A stretch of 62,735 nucleotides of DNA from Xanthobacteraceae bacterium (GTDB taxonomy: Bacteria > Pseudomonadota > Alphaproteobacteria > Rhizobiales > Xanthobacteraceae). How positions within the stretch are numbered: position 1 is the first letter of the stretch; every line of letters begins with the position of its first letter. The position numbers were made by a program, and so were the translations under genes. Shown piece after piece: positions 8,570-16,690 of this stretch. The notes below the pieces were generated by a model, which worked only from the letters and a program-made list of their open reading frames with translations, was not told where the DNA came from and searched no databases. The stretch spans positions 1-62,735 of the forward strand of contig JAQGJU010000052.1 of NCBI GenBank assembly GCA_028290465.1, given 5' to 3'.

Positions 8570-9391
8570 GTGGCAGAGATCGTCGGCGCATTCGGGGTGC
8601 CGCATACGCCGGTTTTTCCGTTCTTCGTCGAGCGCGACGGAGCGGAATGCGAAACCGCGAAACTGTTCGCAAAAATGCGCGGCGAGATCGAAACGCTGCA
8701 GCCAGATCTGATCGTGATGTTCGACACCGATCATCTCAACACGTTCTTCTTCGACAATCTGCCGATCTTCGCCATCGGGGTCGCGGACAGCTTTCAGGGA
8801 CCGAACGACGAAGTCCGCGCGGTGCCTGTGCGCGATCTGAAGTCGATGGCTGACGTCGCGCGGCACATCCACAGCCACGCGGTCACGGCCGGTTTCGATG
8901 TTGCGTCGACGCAGAAGTTCACCGTCGACCATTCGGTCGTGGTGCCGCTGCATTTCATGACGCCGCGGTTCAACGTGCCGGTGATCCCGATCTTCATCAG
9001 CGGACATCTGCCGCCGCTGCCGTCGGCGCGGCGCGCTTACGCATTCGGGCAGGCGGTCCGCAAGGCGATCGAGTCATGGCCCGGCAAGCTGCGCGTCGTC
9101 ACCATGGGCAGCGGCAGCTTCTCGCTCGAGGTCTGGGGCCCACGCATTGCGCCGGGGCGCTCCGACGGCGTGCCCGATCCGGCCTGGGCGACGCGGGTCT
9201 GCGCGCTGCTGGAGCAGGGCGATTTTGAGACCCTGCTCAATGAAGCAACGCCGGACCAGATGGCAAAAGCCGGCAATGTCGGCGGCGAACTGCTCGACTG
9301 GATCGCGATGCTAGGCACCATCGACGCCAAGCCGGCGAAATTCATCACGCCGCAAATGCAGAACGGCCACGCCTACGCGGTTTGGAGCTGA
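8570..9391 (+). CDS. Class III extradiol ring-cleavage dioxygenase, LigB-type large subunit
   Basis: 273 residues from a GTG at 8570, which has a good GGAGGAAG site a few bases upstream; an earlier GTG at 8507 would add 21 residues that look non-coding. The protein shows the LigB fold: an N-terminal GVPHTP with a likely iron-binding His, a second His in FDTDHLNTFF, a PIFISGHLPP stretch, and a Glu in SFSLEVWGP near the usual position of the third ligand. LigB enzymes use Fe(II) and oxygen to open the ring of protocatechuate, gallate or similar catechols next to the hydroxyl groups. The small subunit follows at once. The exact substrate cannot be read from the sequence. Confidence 0.85.
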   Translation: MAEIVGAFGVPHTPVFPFFVERDGAECETAKLFAKMRGEIETLQPDLIVMFDTDHLNTFFFDNLPIFAIGVADSFQGPNDEVRAVPVRDLKSMADVARHIHSHAVTAGFDVASTQKFTVDHSVVVPLHFMTPRFNVPVIPIFISGHLPPLPSARRAYAFGQAVRKAIESWPGKLRVVTMGSGSFSLEVWGPRIAPGRSDGVPDPAWATRVCALLEQGDFETLLNEATPDQMAKAGNVGGELLDWIAMLGTIDAKPAKFITPQMQNGHAYAVWS

Positions 9392-9393
9392 TC

Positions 9394-9666
9394 ATGTCGG
9401 TCTACAACGTGAATTATCTGTGCCGGGAGTTGCTGCGCGATCATGGTTTCCGCGCCGCCATGAAGGCCGATCCGGCCGCCGCCCTGAAGCCGCTCGATCT
9501 CACCGACGCCGAGCGTAACGCGCTGCTGGCCGGCGAGGTCGGCAACCTGTACGAACTCGGCGCCAACGGATTTCTGCTCGGCTATCTGTGCCGCTTCGAG
9601 GTCTGCGGCCTAAACCTCGACACCTACAACAGCCGGATCCGCGCCGCCGCGCCCGGCGGACATTGA
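9394..9666 (+). CDS. LigA-type small subunit of extradiol dioxygenase
   Basis: 90 residues, starting at the ATG two bases after the large-subunit stop, with GGAG upstream inside the previous gene. The all-helical LigA fold is seen in YNVNYLCRELLRDHGFR, a LDLTDAERNALLAGEVGNLYELGANGFLL core, and the end LYELGANGFLLGYLCR. In the known protocatechuate 4,5-dioxygenase, LigA caps the active site of LigB. Length (about 90-120 in the family) fits. It forms a two-gene unit with the gene upstream. Confidence 0.85.
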   Translation: MSVYNVNYLCRELLRDHGFRAAMKADPAAALKPLDLTDAERNALLAGEVGNLYELGANGFLLGYLCRFEVCGLNLDTYNSRIRAAAPGGH

Positions 9667-9677
9667 AGGCCAAGATC

Positions 9678-10490
9678 GTGCGGATGATCGCCATGGTGGC
9701 CACAGCGCAGCACACAGTGCTGACGTTCGAGGCGATCCGGACCGAGATGCTGCGCCGGTTTGCGGCGCGCCCGCTCGTCATCGAGCCGGTCGCGGCCGGC
9801 ACCTCAGCTGCGCCGGACGGCCTGGTGTTGTCCGTCGATGGCGTGCTGCTCACCGTCCTGTTCGTTGAACAGCCGATCCCGGCGGCTGAAATCAATGAGG
9901 CCATCAAGGGCGGCCGGATCGGGTGGCCGACGGCGGGCGAAGAACTGGCCAGGCACGGCGCGCATGTCATCGTCGGCATGGTGAACCCGGCGGACAGCCA
10001 TGGCGGCGTCCTCAACGGCGCGGCTGGTGTGACGTTCGTCGCGGCCGCGGTTGCGGCGCTGTCGTCGGCTATCGGAGTCTACTGGTCGTCGGCGCGCGCG
10101 GTACGCGCTACACCGGATTTTGTCCGCGCCGCGGAAGGCCTGGCCCAACGCCAAATTCCGACCGACACCTGGGTGCGGTTGGATTTTCTGCAAGGCTCGC
10201 CCGATCCGGCGGACGGCATCTTCGCGGCCATCACCATCGGGCTGCAGCCTTTCATCGGACGCGAACTTGAGTTTGAGCCGGAGCCGCTGTCGCCGCGGGC
10301 CATCGCTCAGCGCATTGTCGGCACCGCGCAATATCTCATTGCCAACGGCATGATGCTCAACGACGGCGACACACTTGAGGTCGACCAGAACGAGCAGATC
10401 CGCGTACGCTTTGTCGAACAGGGGCAGCGCCCGGGCGTGCCGGTGGCGCGGCTGCGCGTCGAGCGGACGAATGCGGCCACGCAGCACTAG
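9678..10490 (+). CDS. DUF4261-family protein
   Basis: 270 residues from a GTG at 9678 preceded by GAAGG; an ATG at 9684 or 9693 is also possible. Nothing catalytic is recognised. The segment HVIVGMVNPADSHGG, a hydrophobic Ala/Val-rich helix (GVTFVAAAVAALSSAIGVYWSS), and a VRLDFLQGSPD region match my recollection of DUF4261, a family of unknown function. No signal peptide is seen. It follows the dioxygenase subunits by only 11 bases, so it is likely on the same transcript, although DUF4261 proteins have no known role in aromatic degradation. Its stop codon lies inside a perfect palindrome. Confidence 0.65.
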   Translation: MRMIAMVATAQHTVLTFEAIRTEMLRRFAARPLVIEPVAAGTSAAPDGLVLSVDGVLLTVLFVEQPIPAAEINEAIKGGRIGWPTAGEELARHGAHVIVGMVNPADSHGGVLNGAAGVTFVAAAVAALSSAIGVYWSSARAVRATPDFVRAAEGLAQRQIPTDTWVRLDFLQGSPDPADGIFAAITIGLQPFIGRELEFEPEPLSPRAIAQRIVGTAQYLIANGMMLNDGDTLEVDQNEQIRVRFVEQGQRPGVPVARLRVERTNAATQH

Positions 10491-10528
10491 ACTTTGATCC
10501 GATTTAATTGAATCGGATCAAAGTCTAG
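10487..10528. terminator. Perfect 18-bp inverted repeat at the end of the DUF4261 gene
   Basis: Two perfect 18-base arms (CTAGACTTTGATCCGATT and its complement) with a 6-base loop, TAATTG. The left arm contains the TAG stop of the DUF4261 gene. There is no run of T after the stem, so it is a weak candidate as an intrinsic terminator; an mRNA-stabilising hairpin or a dispersed palindrome is equally possible. Confidence 0.6.
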
Positions 10529-10538
10529 CTTCTTGTTT

Positions 10539-10634
10539 GAGCATGACCTTTTCCGAAAACCGGTTCCCACTTTTCGGGATCATGCTTTAGAGCATTTCCC
10601 GGCGAAGTGGGAACCGGTTCGCCGCAGGAAATGC
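10539..10634. repeat. Two adjacent palindromic repeats (family A copy 3 and a related element)
   Basis: 10539-10586 is a family A copy (GAGCATGACC..TTTTCCGAAAACCGGTTCCCAC..GGGATCATGCT). 10590-10634 is a second palindrome with arms GCATTTCC and GGAAATGC around GGCGAA..ACCGGTTCGCC. With the hairpin at 10487-10528 they make three palindromes in 150 bases. Similar short elements are widespread between genes in Bradyrhizobium-type genomes. Confidence 0.7.
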
Positions 10635-10695
10635 GACCAACGAATCTAAAGCCTTCCCCCGGTTCCCGATTCGGAATCATACTCTAGGAGATGTC

Positions 10696-10983
10696 GTGAC
10701 AGAGGAAGAACAGCGCCGCGCGATGGACGTCGCGCAAATCACGGCGCTCGCCGAGCTTGTCCGCATCCTAATCGGCGAGATCGCACTCACCGGTTCGCAG
10801 GAACGGTTCAGGGAGAATTTAGCCTTCATGGAGCGCGCCGCGATCGGCGCGTTACAGGCCCGGCCGCTGGGCGGCGAGATGGATGAGGCCACGGCGGCTT
10901 TCGTCAAATCCGCCGGCAGTGGCTATATCGGCCGTCTTCTCGGATCGATCCGCCATCCGGATGACCCGACACCGGGCGGATGA
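10696..10983 (+). CDS. Small conserved-looking protein of unknown function
   Basis: 95 residues from a GTG with an AGGAG site 8 bases upstream. The protein is charged and mostly helical (MTEEEQRRAMDVAQIT start, an RFRENLAFMERAAIGAL helix), without signal peptide, membrane segment or metal motif. I do not recognise a family. Codon use fits the neighbours, and the ribosome site supports that it is real. It stands alone between the repeat patch and the convergent LysR gene. Confidence 0.55.
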   Translation: MTEEEQRRAMDVAQITALAELVRILIGEIALTGSQERFRENLAFMERAAIGALQARPLGGEMDEATAAFVKSAGSGYIGRLLGSIRHPDDPTPGG

Positions 10984-11094
10984 CAGGGCGACATTCATGT
11001 TCCTCTCGGAGACGCCGGCCGAGCGCGCTGACATCCATTCGTGGACGCTTATGCCAAGAGTTCGAGACGTCCGATCATTGCAACGAGCCGTTCT

Positions 11095-12015
11095 TCATTT
11101 GACGGCGGATGGCTTCCGCCATGGCGGTTGATTGAAGACGTCGACCACGAAGTCGACGAACACGCGGAGCCGTGGTGCAATCCTTTTACGCTGCTGGAAG
11201 ACGATTGAAATATCGTAGGCATGAACGGCGTGGCTTTTCATGACTTCGACCAATCGACCGGCCTCGATCTCCGGCCTTGCGTAATATTCCGCGACCTGGA
11301 CCAGGCCGAGGCCGGCTGTTGCCGCCGCGATAAGCGCCTCGCCACTGTTGAGAATGAGGCTGCTGCTCGGCGCTGTCGATTGAACGGAGCGGGCACGTTT
11401 AAAGCGCCACTGTCGGATCTGGCCGTTGCGCGGCCGGCGGTAGCTGATGCAGGTATGATCCTCGAGATCGGCGGGTTTTTGCGGACGGCCTTTGTCGCGC
11501 AGATAGTCCGGCGCGGCGCAGACCACGTAGTTCACCGAGGCGAGCTTGCGCGCGATCATACGCGACGACTGAAGTTCGCCGACGTGGATCAGCGCATCGA
11601 AGCCTTCGCGGCTTGATGCGGTGAACAGGTCGCCGAGCGCGATTTCCAAGGATACCGATGGGTAGGCGCTGACGAATTCCGGCAGGCGCGGAATGATCCA
11701 GCTGCGCCCGAGGCCGGACGGCATGCCGACGCGAAGGCGGCCGCTGGGCAGAGTTCCCGAATGCGTGATGCCGATCTCGGCCTGCTCCAACTCCGCCATG
11801 ATCGGCTTGCAGCGCTGGTAGAATTCGAGGCCTTCCGGCGTCGGCAGCACCCGCCGCGTCGTGCGATTCAACAGGCGAACCCCGAGCTTCTGTTCCAGCC
11901 GCTGCACCGTGGCACTCACGGCCGAGGTGCTGACGCCGAGCGAGCGCGCGGTTTCGCTGAAGTTTCGCGTCTCGGCCACCCGCAGGAAGACCAGAATGCC
12001 GTGCAGCCGGTCCAA
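11095..12015 (-). CDS. LysR-family transcriptional regulator
   Basis: 306 residues. Residues 1-60 form the winged-helix DNA-binding domain (FLRVAETRNFSETARSLGVS, then TVQRLEQKLGVRLLNRTTR), and residues about 90-295 the substrate-binding-type effector domain (SGRLRVGMPSGLG, GLGLVQVAEYYARPEI). The start is a TTG at 12015 with GGGAGG five bases upstream; the usual N-terminal MDRL begins right there and no ATG in frame fits better. It is transcribed away from the Bug receptor / DapA-like / SDR operon at 12.2-15.8 kb and most likely controls it in response to the operon's substrate. Confidence 0.9.
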   Translation of the reverse strand: MDRLHGILVFLRVAETRNFSETARSLGVSTSAVSATVQRLEQKLGVRLLNRTTRRVLPTPEGLEFYQRCKPIMAELEQAEIGITHSGTLPSGRLRVGMPSGLGRSWIIPRLPEFVSAYPSVSLEIALGDLFTASSREGFDALIHVGELQSSRMIARKLASVNYVVCAAPDYLRDKGRPQKPADLEDHTCISYRRPRNGQIRQWRFKRARSVQSTAPSSSLILNSGEALIAAATAGLGLVQVAEYYARPEIEAGRLVEVMKSHAVHAYDISIVFQQRKRIAPRLRVFVDFVVDVFNQPPWRKPSAVK

Positions 12016-12030
12016 AGTGCCCTCCCATTG

Positions 12031-12046
12031 TCAATGCTGGCATTGA
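12031..12046. promoter_or_regulatory. Candidate LysR operator between divergent genes
   Basis: The dyad TCAATG-CTGG-CATTGA (perfect 6-base arms) lies 16 bases upstream of the LysR start, in the 148-base gap shared with the Bug-receptor operon. LysR proteins usually bind such interrupted dyads in the intergenic region and repress their own gene. The assignment is inferred from position and symmetry. Confidence 0.5.
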
Positions 12047-12163
12047 TACTCAATCAACCACTGGCCCGATGGAAAATCCAGCCCAACGTGCGAGATTATC
12101 GCTGTACTGTTCGCGCTCATAACAAACACAAGGTGCCGGTCAACCGGCGCCAGGGGAGGACAG

Positions 12164-13168
12164 ATGAATTCCGGGAAACATGTCGCTCGTGCCGGCACGT
12201 TCGTGCCGCTGCTGGCTTCGCTGCTGCTTGGCGTCACCGCGTTGCCTGTGTCGCAGAGCAACGCGCAGGACTATCCGTCACGACAGATCACGCTCATCGT
12301 GCCGTCGCCCGCCGGCGGCGGCACCGATACGCAGGCCCGCGTTCTGGCGCCGAAGCTCAGCCAGATTCTCGGTCAGACCATCGTGATCGACAATCGCGGC
12401 GGGGCGAGCGGCAATATCGGCGCGGCGGCCGTCGCCAAGGCGCCGGCCGATGGCTACACCCTGCTGGCGATGATCTCGTCGCACGTGATCAATCCCTACG
12501 TGCTTAAGAGCACGCCGTATGAACTCGACCGCGATTTTGCGATGATTTCACGGACGGTGACGGCGCCCGGCGTTTTGGTCGGCACCCCGTCACTGCCGGC
12601 CAAGAACCTGACCGAACTCATGGCGTATTTGAAAACCGGTCAGGGCAACATGGCATTTGCGTCCGGCGGCAAAGGCAGCCTGTCGCATCTGATCGTCGAG
12701 CTGTTCCAGCGCGAGGCGGGCGTTAAGCTTCTGCATGTGCCGTATCGCGGCACGCACCCGGCGATGCACGACGTGGTGGGCGGTCAGGTTGCCTTGATGG
12801 TGCCGGACCTGTCGATCGCACTCGGGCAGATCTCGGGCGGTCAGTTGCGCGCCTTTGGTGTCACCGGCGCGACCCGGGTGGCGGCCGCTCCGGAAATCCC
12901 GACCATCGCCGAAGCGGGTCTGCCGGGCTTCAACGCGGTGCAGTGGTTCGGCCTCGCGGCGCCGGCTGGCACGCCGCCGGACATCGTGAAGAAGCTGCAC
13001 GCCGCCGTGAAGGAAGCGCTGAATTCGCCGGACGTGCAGCAGAAATACAAGGATCTGGCGATGTCGCCCGAGCCGAGTGCATCGCCGGAAGAATATGCCG
13101 CGTTCGTCCGTGCCGAAGGCCTGAAGTGGGGCAAAGTCGTCAAGGACGCCAATATCGTCGCGGAGTAG
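12164..13168 (+). CDS. Bug/TctC-type solute-binding receptor
   Basis: 334 residues with an N-terminal signal peptide ending near SNAQ. The family markers are YPSRQITLIVPSPAGGGTD, the ligand-loop GGASGNIGAAAVAKAPADGYTLL, a SGGKGSLSHLIVELF segment and IPTIAEAGLPGF. These periplasmic proteins bind organic acids, often carboxylates, and either feed a tripartite tricarboxylate transporter or act as sensors. No TctA or TctB membrane subunit is in the window. It is first in an operon with two DapA-like proteins and an SDR, so its ligand is probably the compound they degrade. GGGGAGGAC ribosome site upstream of the ATG. Confidence 0.9.
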   Translation: MNSGKHVARAGTFVPLLASLLLGVTALPVSQSNAQDYPSRQITLIVPSPAGGGTDTQARVLAPKLSQILGQTIVIDNRGGASGNIGAAAVAKAPADGYTLLAMISSHVINPYVLKSTPYELDRDFAMISRTVTAPGVLVGTPSLPAKNLTELMAYLKTGQGNMAFASGGKGSLSHLIVELFQREAGVKLLHVPYRGTHPAMHDVVGGQVALMVPDLSIALGQISGGQLRAFGVTGATRVAAAPEIPTIAEAGLPGFNAVQWFGLAAPAGTPPDIVKKLHAAVKEALNSPDVQQKYKDLAMSPEPSASPEEYAAFVRAEGLKWGKVVKDANIVAE

Positions 13169-13201
13169 TCCGCGAACGGAAGAATAAGGTCAGGAGCCAA
13201 T

Positions 13202-14116
13202 ATGACACTCGTCCTCAAGGGCGTGATGCAGAGCCCCGTCACGCCGCTCAAGGCTGATTTCAGCCCTGATTACGAAACGTTCGAGAAGCTGGTGGATTTC
13301 CATGTCCGTACCGGCGCAACCGCGATTTCGTGGCCGCATCACAAGGCGGAATCGCATAATTTCTCGATGCCTCAGCGCAAGAAACTCGCAGAGGTCGCGA
13401 TCAAGGCCGTCAACAAGCGTGTGCCGGTGTCGATCCATGTCAGCGCGCTCGCCCTCGAGGATACGTTCGATCTCGTCCGCCACGCCGAAAAAGCCGATGC
13501 GGACGCCATCATCGCGATCACGCCATATTTCTGGAAGTATCCGCCAGAAGCGATCTACACCCACTTCCTTCGCCTCGGCACTTCGACCTCGCTGCCGATG
13601 ATCGCCTACAACTCGCCGAGCTATCTCGACGGCATTGAGTTCACCGGCGAGATGACCAAGCGCTTGATCGAGAAGCTGCCGAATTTCATCGGCATGAAGG
13701 ACGCCAGCTTCAACAGCGAGAAGTTCTTCGAGATCCTGCGCGCGGCGCTGCCGATGCGGCCGGACTTCGCGATGATCGCAGGCGTCGAGTATCTGCTGCC
13801 ATCCATGGCGCTGGGTGGCGCCGGTTCTTATTCGTCGGCCGGCACGATTGCGCCAAATCTATTGAACGAGCTTTATGCCTCCTGCGTGAACGGCAACTGG
13901 GCTCGGGCGCGAGAGTGCCAATACAAGCTTTCGCAGCTCTGGCAGATTTTCCGCGATCAGTATCCGTCGTCGCTCAAGGGTGGCTGCGTGATCATGGGCC
14001 GGCCGGTCGGCCCGACCAGTCCGCCGCTGCCGACGGCATCGCCCGAGCGCATGAAGTTCATCGAGAAGCGTCTCGACGAGCTCGGCATTCTGCAGTCCGA
14101 GCCGCATGGCTGGTAA
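13202..14116 (+). CDS. DapA-superfamily aldolase/synthase, catalytic lysine present
   Basis: 304 residues, an (alpha/beta)8 barrel of the dihydrodipicolinate synthase / N-acetylneuraminate lyase superfamily. The Schiff-base lysine is Lys166 in NFIGMKDASF and the proton-relay tyrosine is Tyr136 in IAYNSPSY, both at the expected places. The GTTGE signature of true DapA is changed here to GATAISWP, so a lysine-biosynthesis role is unlikely; a lyase or aldolase on a 2-oxo acid or sugar acid is more probable. It sits 33 bases after the receptor gene and 15 before a paralogue that has lost both key residues. Confidence 0.88.
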   Translation: MTLVLKGVMQSPVTPLKADFSPDYETFEKLVDFHVRTGATAISWPHHKAESHNFSMPQRKKLAEVAIKAVNKRVPVSIHVSALALEDTFDLVRHAEKADADAIIAITPYFWKYPPEAIYTHFLRLGTSTSLPMIAYNSPSYLDGIEFTGEMTKRLIEKLPNFIGMKDASFNSEKFFEILRAALPMRPDFAMIAGVEYLLPSMALGGAGSYSSAGTIAPNLLNELYASCVNGNWARARECQYKLSQLWQIFRDQYPSSLKGGCVIMGRPVGPTSPPLPTASPERMKFIEKRLDELGILQSEPHGW

Positions 14117-14131
14117 CGAGAGGAACGCACC

Positions 14132-15046
14132 GTGACAACTTTCAAGTTCGGTCTGGCTCACGCGCCGGTCACGCCCTTTGCCAATGGCAAGGTTGATACC
14201 GCACGCTATGGCAAGATCCTCGATTTTCATCTGAAGCACGGCGCCGAGGCGCTGGCGCTGCCGATGCATGCGGGCGAATCCGTCAGCCTGACCGCGGACG
14301 AGCGCAAGGCGCTGCTCGAGTTCGCGGTTGCGCATGTCCAAGGCCGGGCGCCGATCATCGTCAATGTCAGCGAGGCCGGCACCGCGCTGGCGTGCGCGCT
14401 GGCCAGCCACGCCGCCAAGGCGGGTGCCGCGGCGCTGATTGCCAACGTTCCGTATTACTGGACGCCGCCGCAATCGATGCTGGTCGAGCATTTCGCGGTG
14501 ATCGCCAAGGCGGGCGGCATTCCCCTGTTCGTGCTGAATTCGCCGGACGAGATGAACCAGATGGAGATCGCGTCGAAGACGGTCGTCGACCTGCTTAAGC
14601 AGTCGCCGAATTTTGCCGGCCTGATCGATTCAAGCCTCGACTGGCAGTACATGATCGAGATCGTCACGCTGGGGCGTGAGGCACGGCCGGATTTCCAATT
14701 CGTGTCCGGTACCGAATACATGATTTCGGCGGCGGCCGTCGGCGCCACCGGAATGATATCGTCGGTTGCGGCCATCGCGCCGACCGTCGTCAAGGAACTC
14801 TATTCGCTATGTCTGGCCGAGAAATTCAACGAAGCCCGCCCGGCGCAGGAGAAAGCGGCTATTCTGTTTCGTGCACTGCGCGAGCATGGCGTCAGCACGC
14901 TGAAAGCGGCGATGAAGTCCATGGGCCGCGATAGCGGCACGCCGCGGGCGCCGCTGCCTGAACTTGACGAAGCCGGCACACAGGTGCTGCTGGCCGAACT
15001 GGCGGCGGCCGGCACGACGGGTTCGGAGCCGCGCGATTGGGTTTGA
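14132..15046 (+). CDS. DapA-superfamily paralogue lacking the Schiff-base lysine
   Basis: 304 residues from a GTG start with GAGAGGA upstream; same length and fold as the preceding gene. Aligned by eye, the catalytic lysine is replaced by Ile165 (NFAGLIDSS against NFIGMKDAS) and the tyrosine by Leu135 (FVLNSPDE against IAYNSPSY). The GTTGE region is GAEALALP. The rest of the barrel is well kept (KFGLAHAPVTPF, GAAALIANVPYYW, EYMISAAAVGATGMIS), so it is not a decaying gene. It may be a partner subunit of the active enzyme, or use another chemistry. See findings. Confidence 0.85.
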   Translation: MTTFKFGLAHAPVTPFANGKVDTARYGKILDFHLKHGAEALALPMHAGESVSLTADERKALLEFAVAHVQGRAPIIVNVSEAGTALACALASHAAKAGAAALIANVPYYWTPPQSMLVEHFAVIAKAGGIPLFVLNSPDEMNQMEIASKTVVDLLKQSPNFAGLIDSSLDWQYMIEIVTLGREARPDFQFVSGTEYMISAAAVGATGMISSVAAIAPTVVKELYSLCLAEKFNEARPAQEKAAILFRALREHGVSTLKAAMKSMGRDSGTPRAPLPELDEAGTQVLLAELAAAGTTGSEPRDWV

Positions 15047-15060
15047 GCGGGAAGGGCGTT

Positions 15061-15825
15061 TTGAACACACCACAAGCCGAAAAAGTCGCACTCGTGACCG
15101 GCGCATCGTTTGGGGTCGGGGCGGCGACCGCGCTGGCCCTGGCCAGGGACGGATTCCGTCTGGTGCTGACCGCCACCAGCGAAAAAAACTTGGAGGCCAC
15201 GGTCGGCCGTGTCAAAGCGCTCGGCGGGCAGGTTGCGGCCCTGGCACTCGATCTGCGTTCTCAGGACAGTATCGAGAAGGCCGCCGCATCGGCGATCGCG
15301 CCATTCGGCCGGATCGACGTGCTGGTGAACAACGCCGGCGCCAATCTGCGGCGCAAGGCTGTCGATACGACGCGGCAAGAGTGGGACGATCTGTTCAACG
15401 TCAATCTCACCGGAACGTTCTTCCTGACGCAGCAGATCGGACGCCATCTGATCGCGCGTAACGAAGGCGGCCGGATCATCTCGATATCGTCGTCGCATGC
15501 GCTGATCGGTGCGGCGGAGCGTTCGGCGTACGGCATCAGCAAAGCCGCCGTGGTACAGATGACGCGCATGCTGGCGATCGAATGGGCCGAGCACAACATC
15601 ACCGTCAACAATGTGGCGCCCGGGCGTCTTGACACGGACTCGCCGTCTCGCGCCGCCAAGGGACAGGACCCCGATTATATGGCGGCGATGCTCAAGAACA
15701 TCCCGCTGCATCGCCTGGCGACCGCGGATGAGGTGGCCGGCGCCGTGGCGTTCCTCGCCGGCCCGAGCGCCGCGTCGATCACCGGCCAGACGATTATCAT
15801 CGATGGTGGGCTGACGGCGAAGTGA
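15061..15825 (+). CDS. Short-chain dehydrogenase/reductase
   Basis: About 254 residues from a TTG at 15061 with GGGAAGGG upstream; a TTG at 15037, inside the previous gene, would add 8 residues. Classical SDR motifs: cofactor loop TGASFGVG, NNAG, catalytic Ser in SISSSH, and YGISK (Tyr and Lys). The end ITGQTIIIDGGL is typical. It oxidises or reduces an alcohol/ketone with NAD(P). As last gene of the receptor / DapA-like operon, it likely acts on the same carbon source. The substrate cannot be read from sequence. Confidence 0.9.
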   Translation: MNTPQAEKVALVTGASFGVGAATALALARDGFRLVLTATSEKNLEATVGRVKALGGQVAALALDLRSQDSIEKAAASAIAPFGRIDVLVNNAGANLRRKAVDTTRQEWDDLFNVNLTGTFFLTQQIGRHLIARNEGGRIISISSSHALIGAAERSAYGISKAAVVQMTRMLAIEWAEHNITVNNVAPGRLDTDSPSRAAKGQDPDYMAAMLKNIPLHRLATADEVAGAVAFLAGPSAASITGQTIIIDGGLTAK

Positions 15826-15945
15826 GGCGTCTCGGTAGGGCGATTTCGCCCCGGTTGTTGCAGCTTACAACCAAATAGGCGTTGCGGAATCGCCGCCCCC
15901 GGTGATCAATTTGCCAGTTCAATCGATCGATGATCGTTCATCAAA

Positions 15946-16578
15946 ATGATCCATTACAAGAAGCACGTATGGATATTGTCGGCGTGCCTTTCAGGGCTCG
16001 CCGGCTTTGTTGATGCAATTGGTTACATCCAGCTCGGTGGTTTTTTCGTTTCATTCATGTCCGGCAATTCCACCCGACTCGGAGTCGGTGCCGCCATTCA
16101 CATGCCGGACGCCTTCCTCGCAGTTGGTCTTATTCTTGTGTTTGTCACCGGAGTCATCGCCGGAACGCTGTTCGGCAACTGGACGAAGAGCAATGCGGCG
16201 AGCCTCGGCCTCGTCACCGCATTCTTGGCGGCGGCTGCCGTACTCCACAATCTTGGCTTCGATCGAGTCGCCGTCGTGTCGATGGTCTTGGCGATGGGAG
16301 CTGAAAACACGATCTTCCAAAGAAATGGCGAAGTCAGCATCGGCCTTACCTACATGACGGGCACCCTCGTCAGAATGGGGCAGTGGGTGGCCGCTGCCAT
16401 CAGTGGGGGCCCAAAGGGTGCCTGGATTCCATACGCGATACTCTGGGCCGGATTGGTGACTGGGGCATTCTTAGGAGCTGTCACTTACGCGCATATCGGC
16501 ATGAACGGTCTCTGGATCGCCGCTTTTGCGGCGGCATGCTGCACGGTATGGGCTTTCAAGTCCGATCTCTCGGCCTAG
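15946..16578 (+). CDS. DUF1275 (YoaK-like) membrane protein
   Basis: 210 residues with about six membrane segments. The family pattern is visible: LSGLAGFVDAIGYIQLGGFFVSFMSGNST near the start, then GAENTIFQRNGEVSIGLTYMTGTLVRMGQ in the middle. DUF1275 proteins are inner-membrane proteins without an established function. It stands alone, with 120 bases before it and a hairpin after it. Its base composition is a little less GC-rich than that of its neighbours, which hints at, but does not prove, separate acquisition. Confidence 0.85.
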   Translation: MIHYKKHVWILSACLSGLAGFVDAIGYIQLGGFFVSFMSGNSTRLGVGAAIHMPDAFLAVGLILVFVTGVIAGTLFGNWTKSNAASLGLVTAFLAAAAVLHNLGFDRVAVVSMVLAMGAENTIFQRNGEVSIGLTYMTGTLVRMGQWVAAAISGGPKGAWIPYAILWAGLVTGAFLGAVTYAHIGMNGLWIAAFAAACCTVWAFKSDLSA

Positions 16579-16670
16579 TGAGCCGACTGTATCGGAGAAG
16601 CGCGGCTGGCGAACAGTCCGCTTTGCCAAAATCCGCAGGATGGCTGCGCCATCGGTGGCCAAACGCCAAA

Positions 16671-16690
16671 AGCCGCCCGAGCGGGCGGCT
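16671..16690 (+). terminator. Hairpin downstream of the DUF1275 gene
   Basis: AGCCGCCC and GGGCGGCT with a GAGC loop, followed by TTCATTC. An 8-base GC stem with only a weak T run: plausible terminator. It is the only clear structure in the 301-base gap 16579-16879; the last 60 bases of the gap (AT-rich around 16840-16870) probably hold the promoter of the next gene. Confidence 0.55.
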
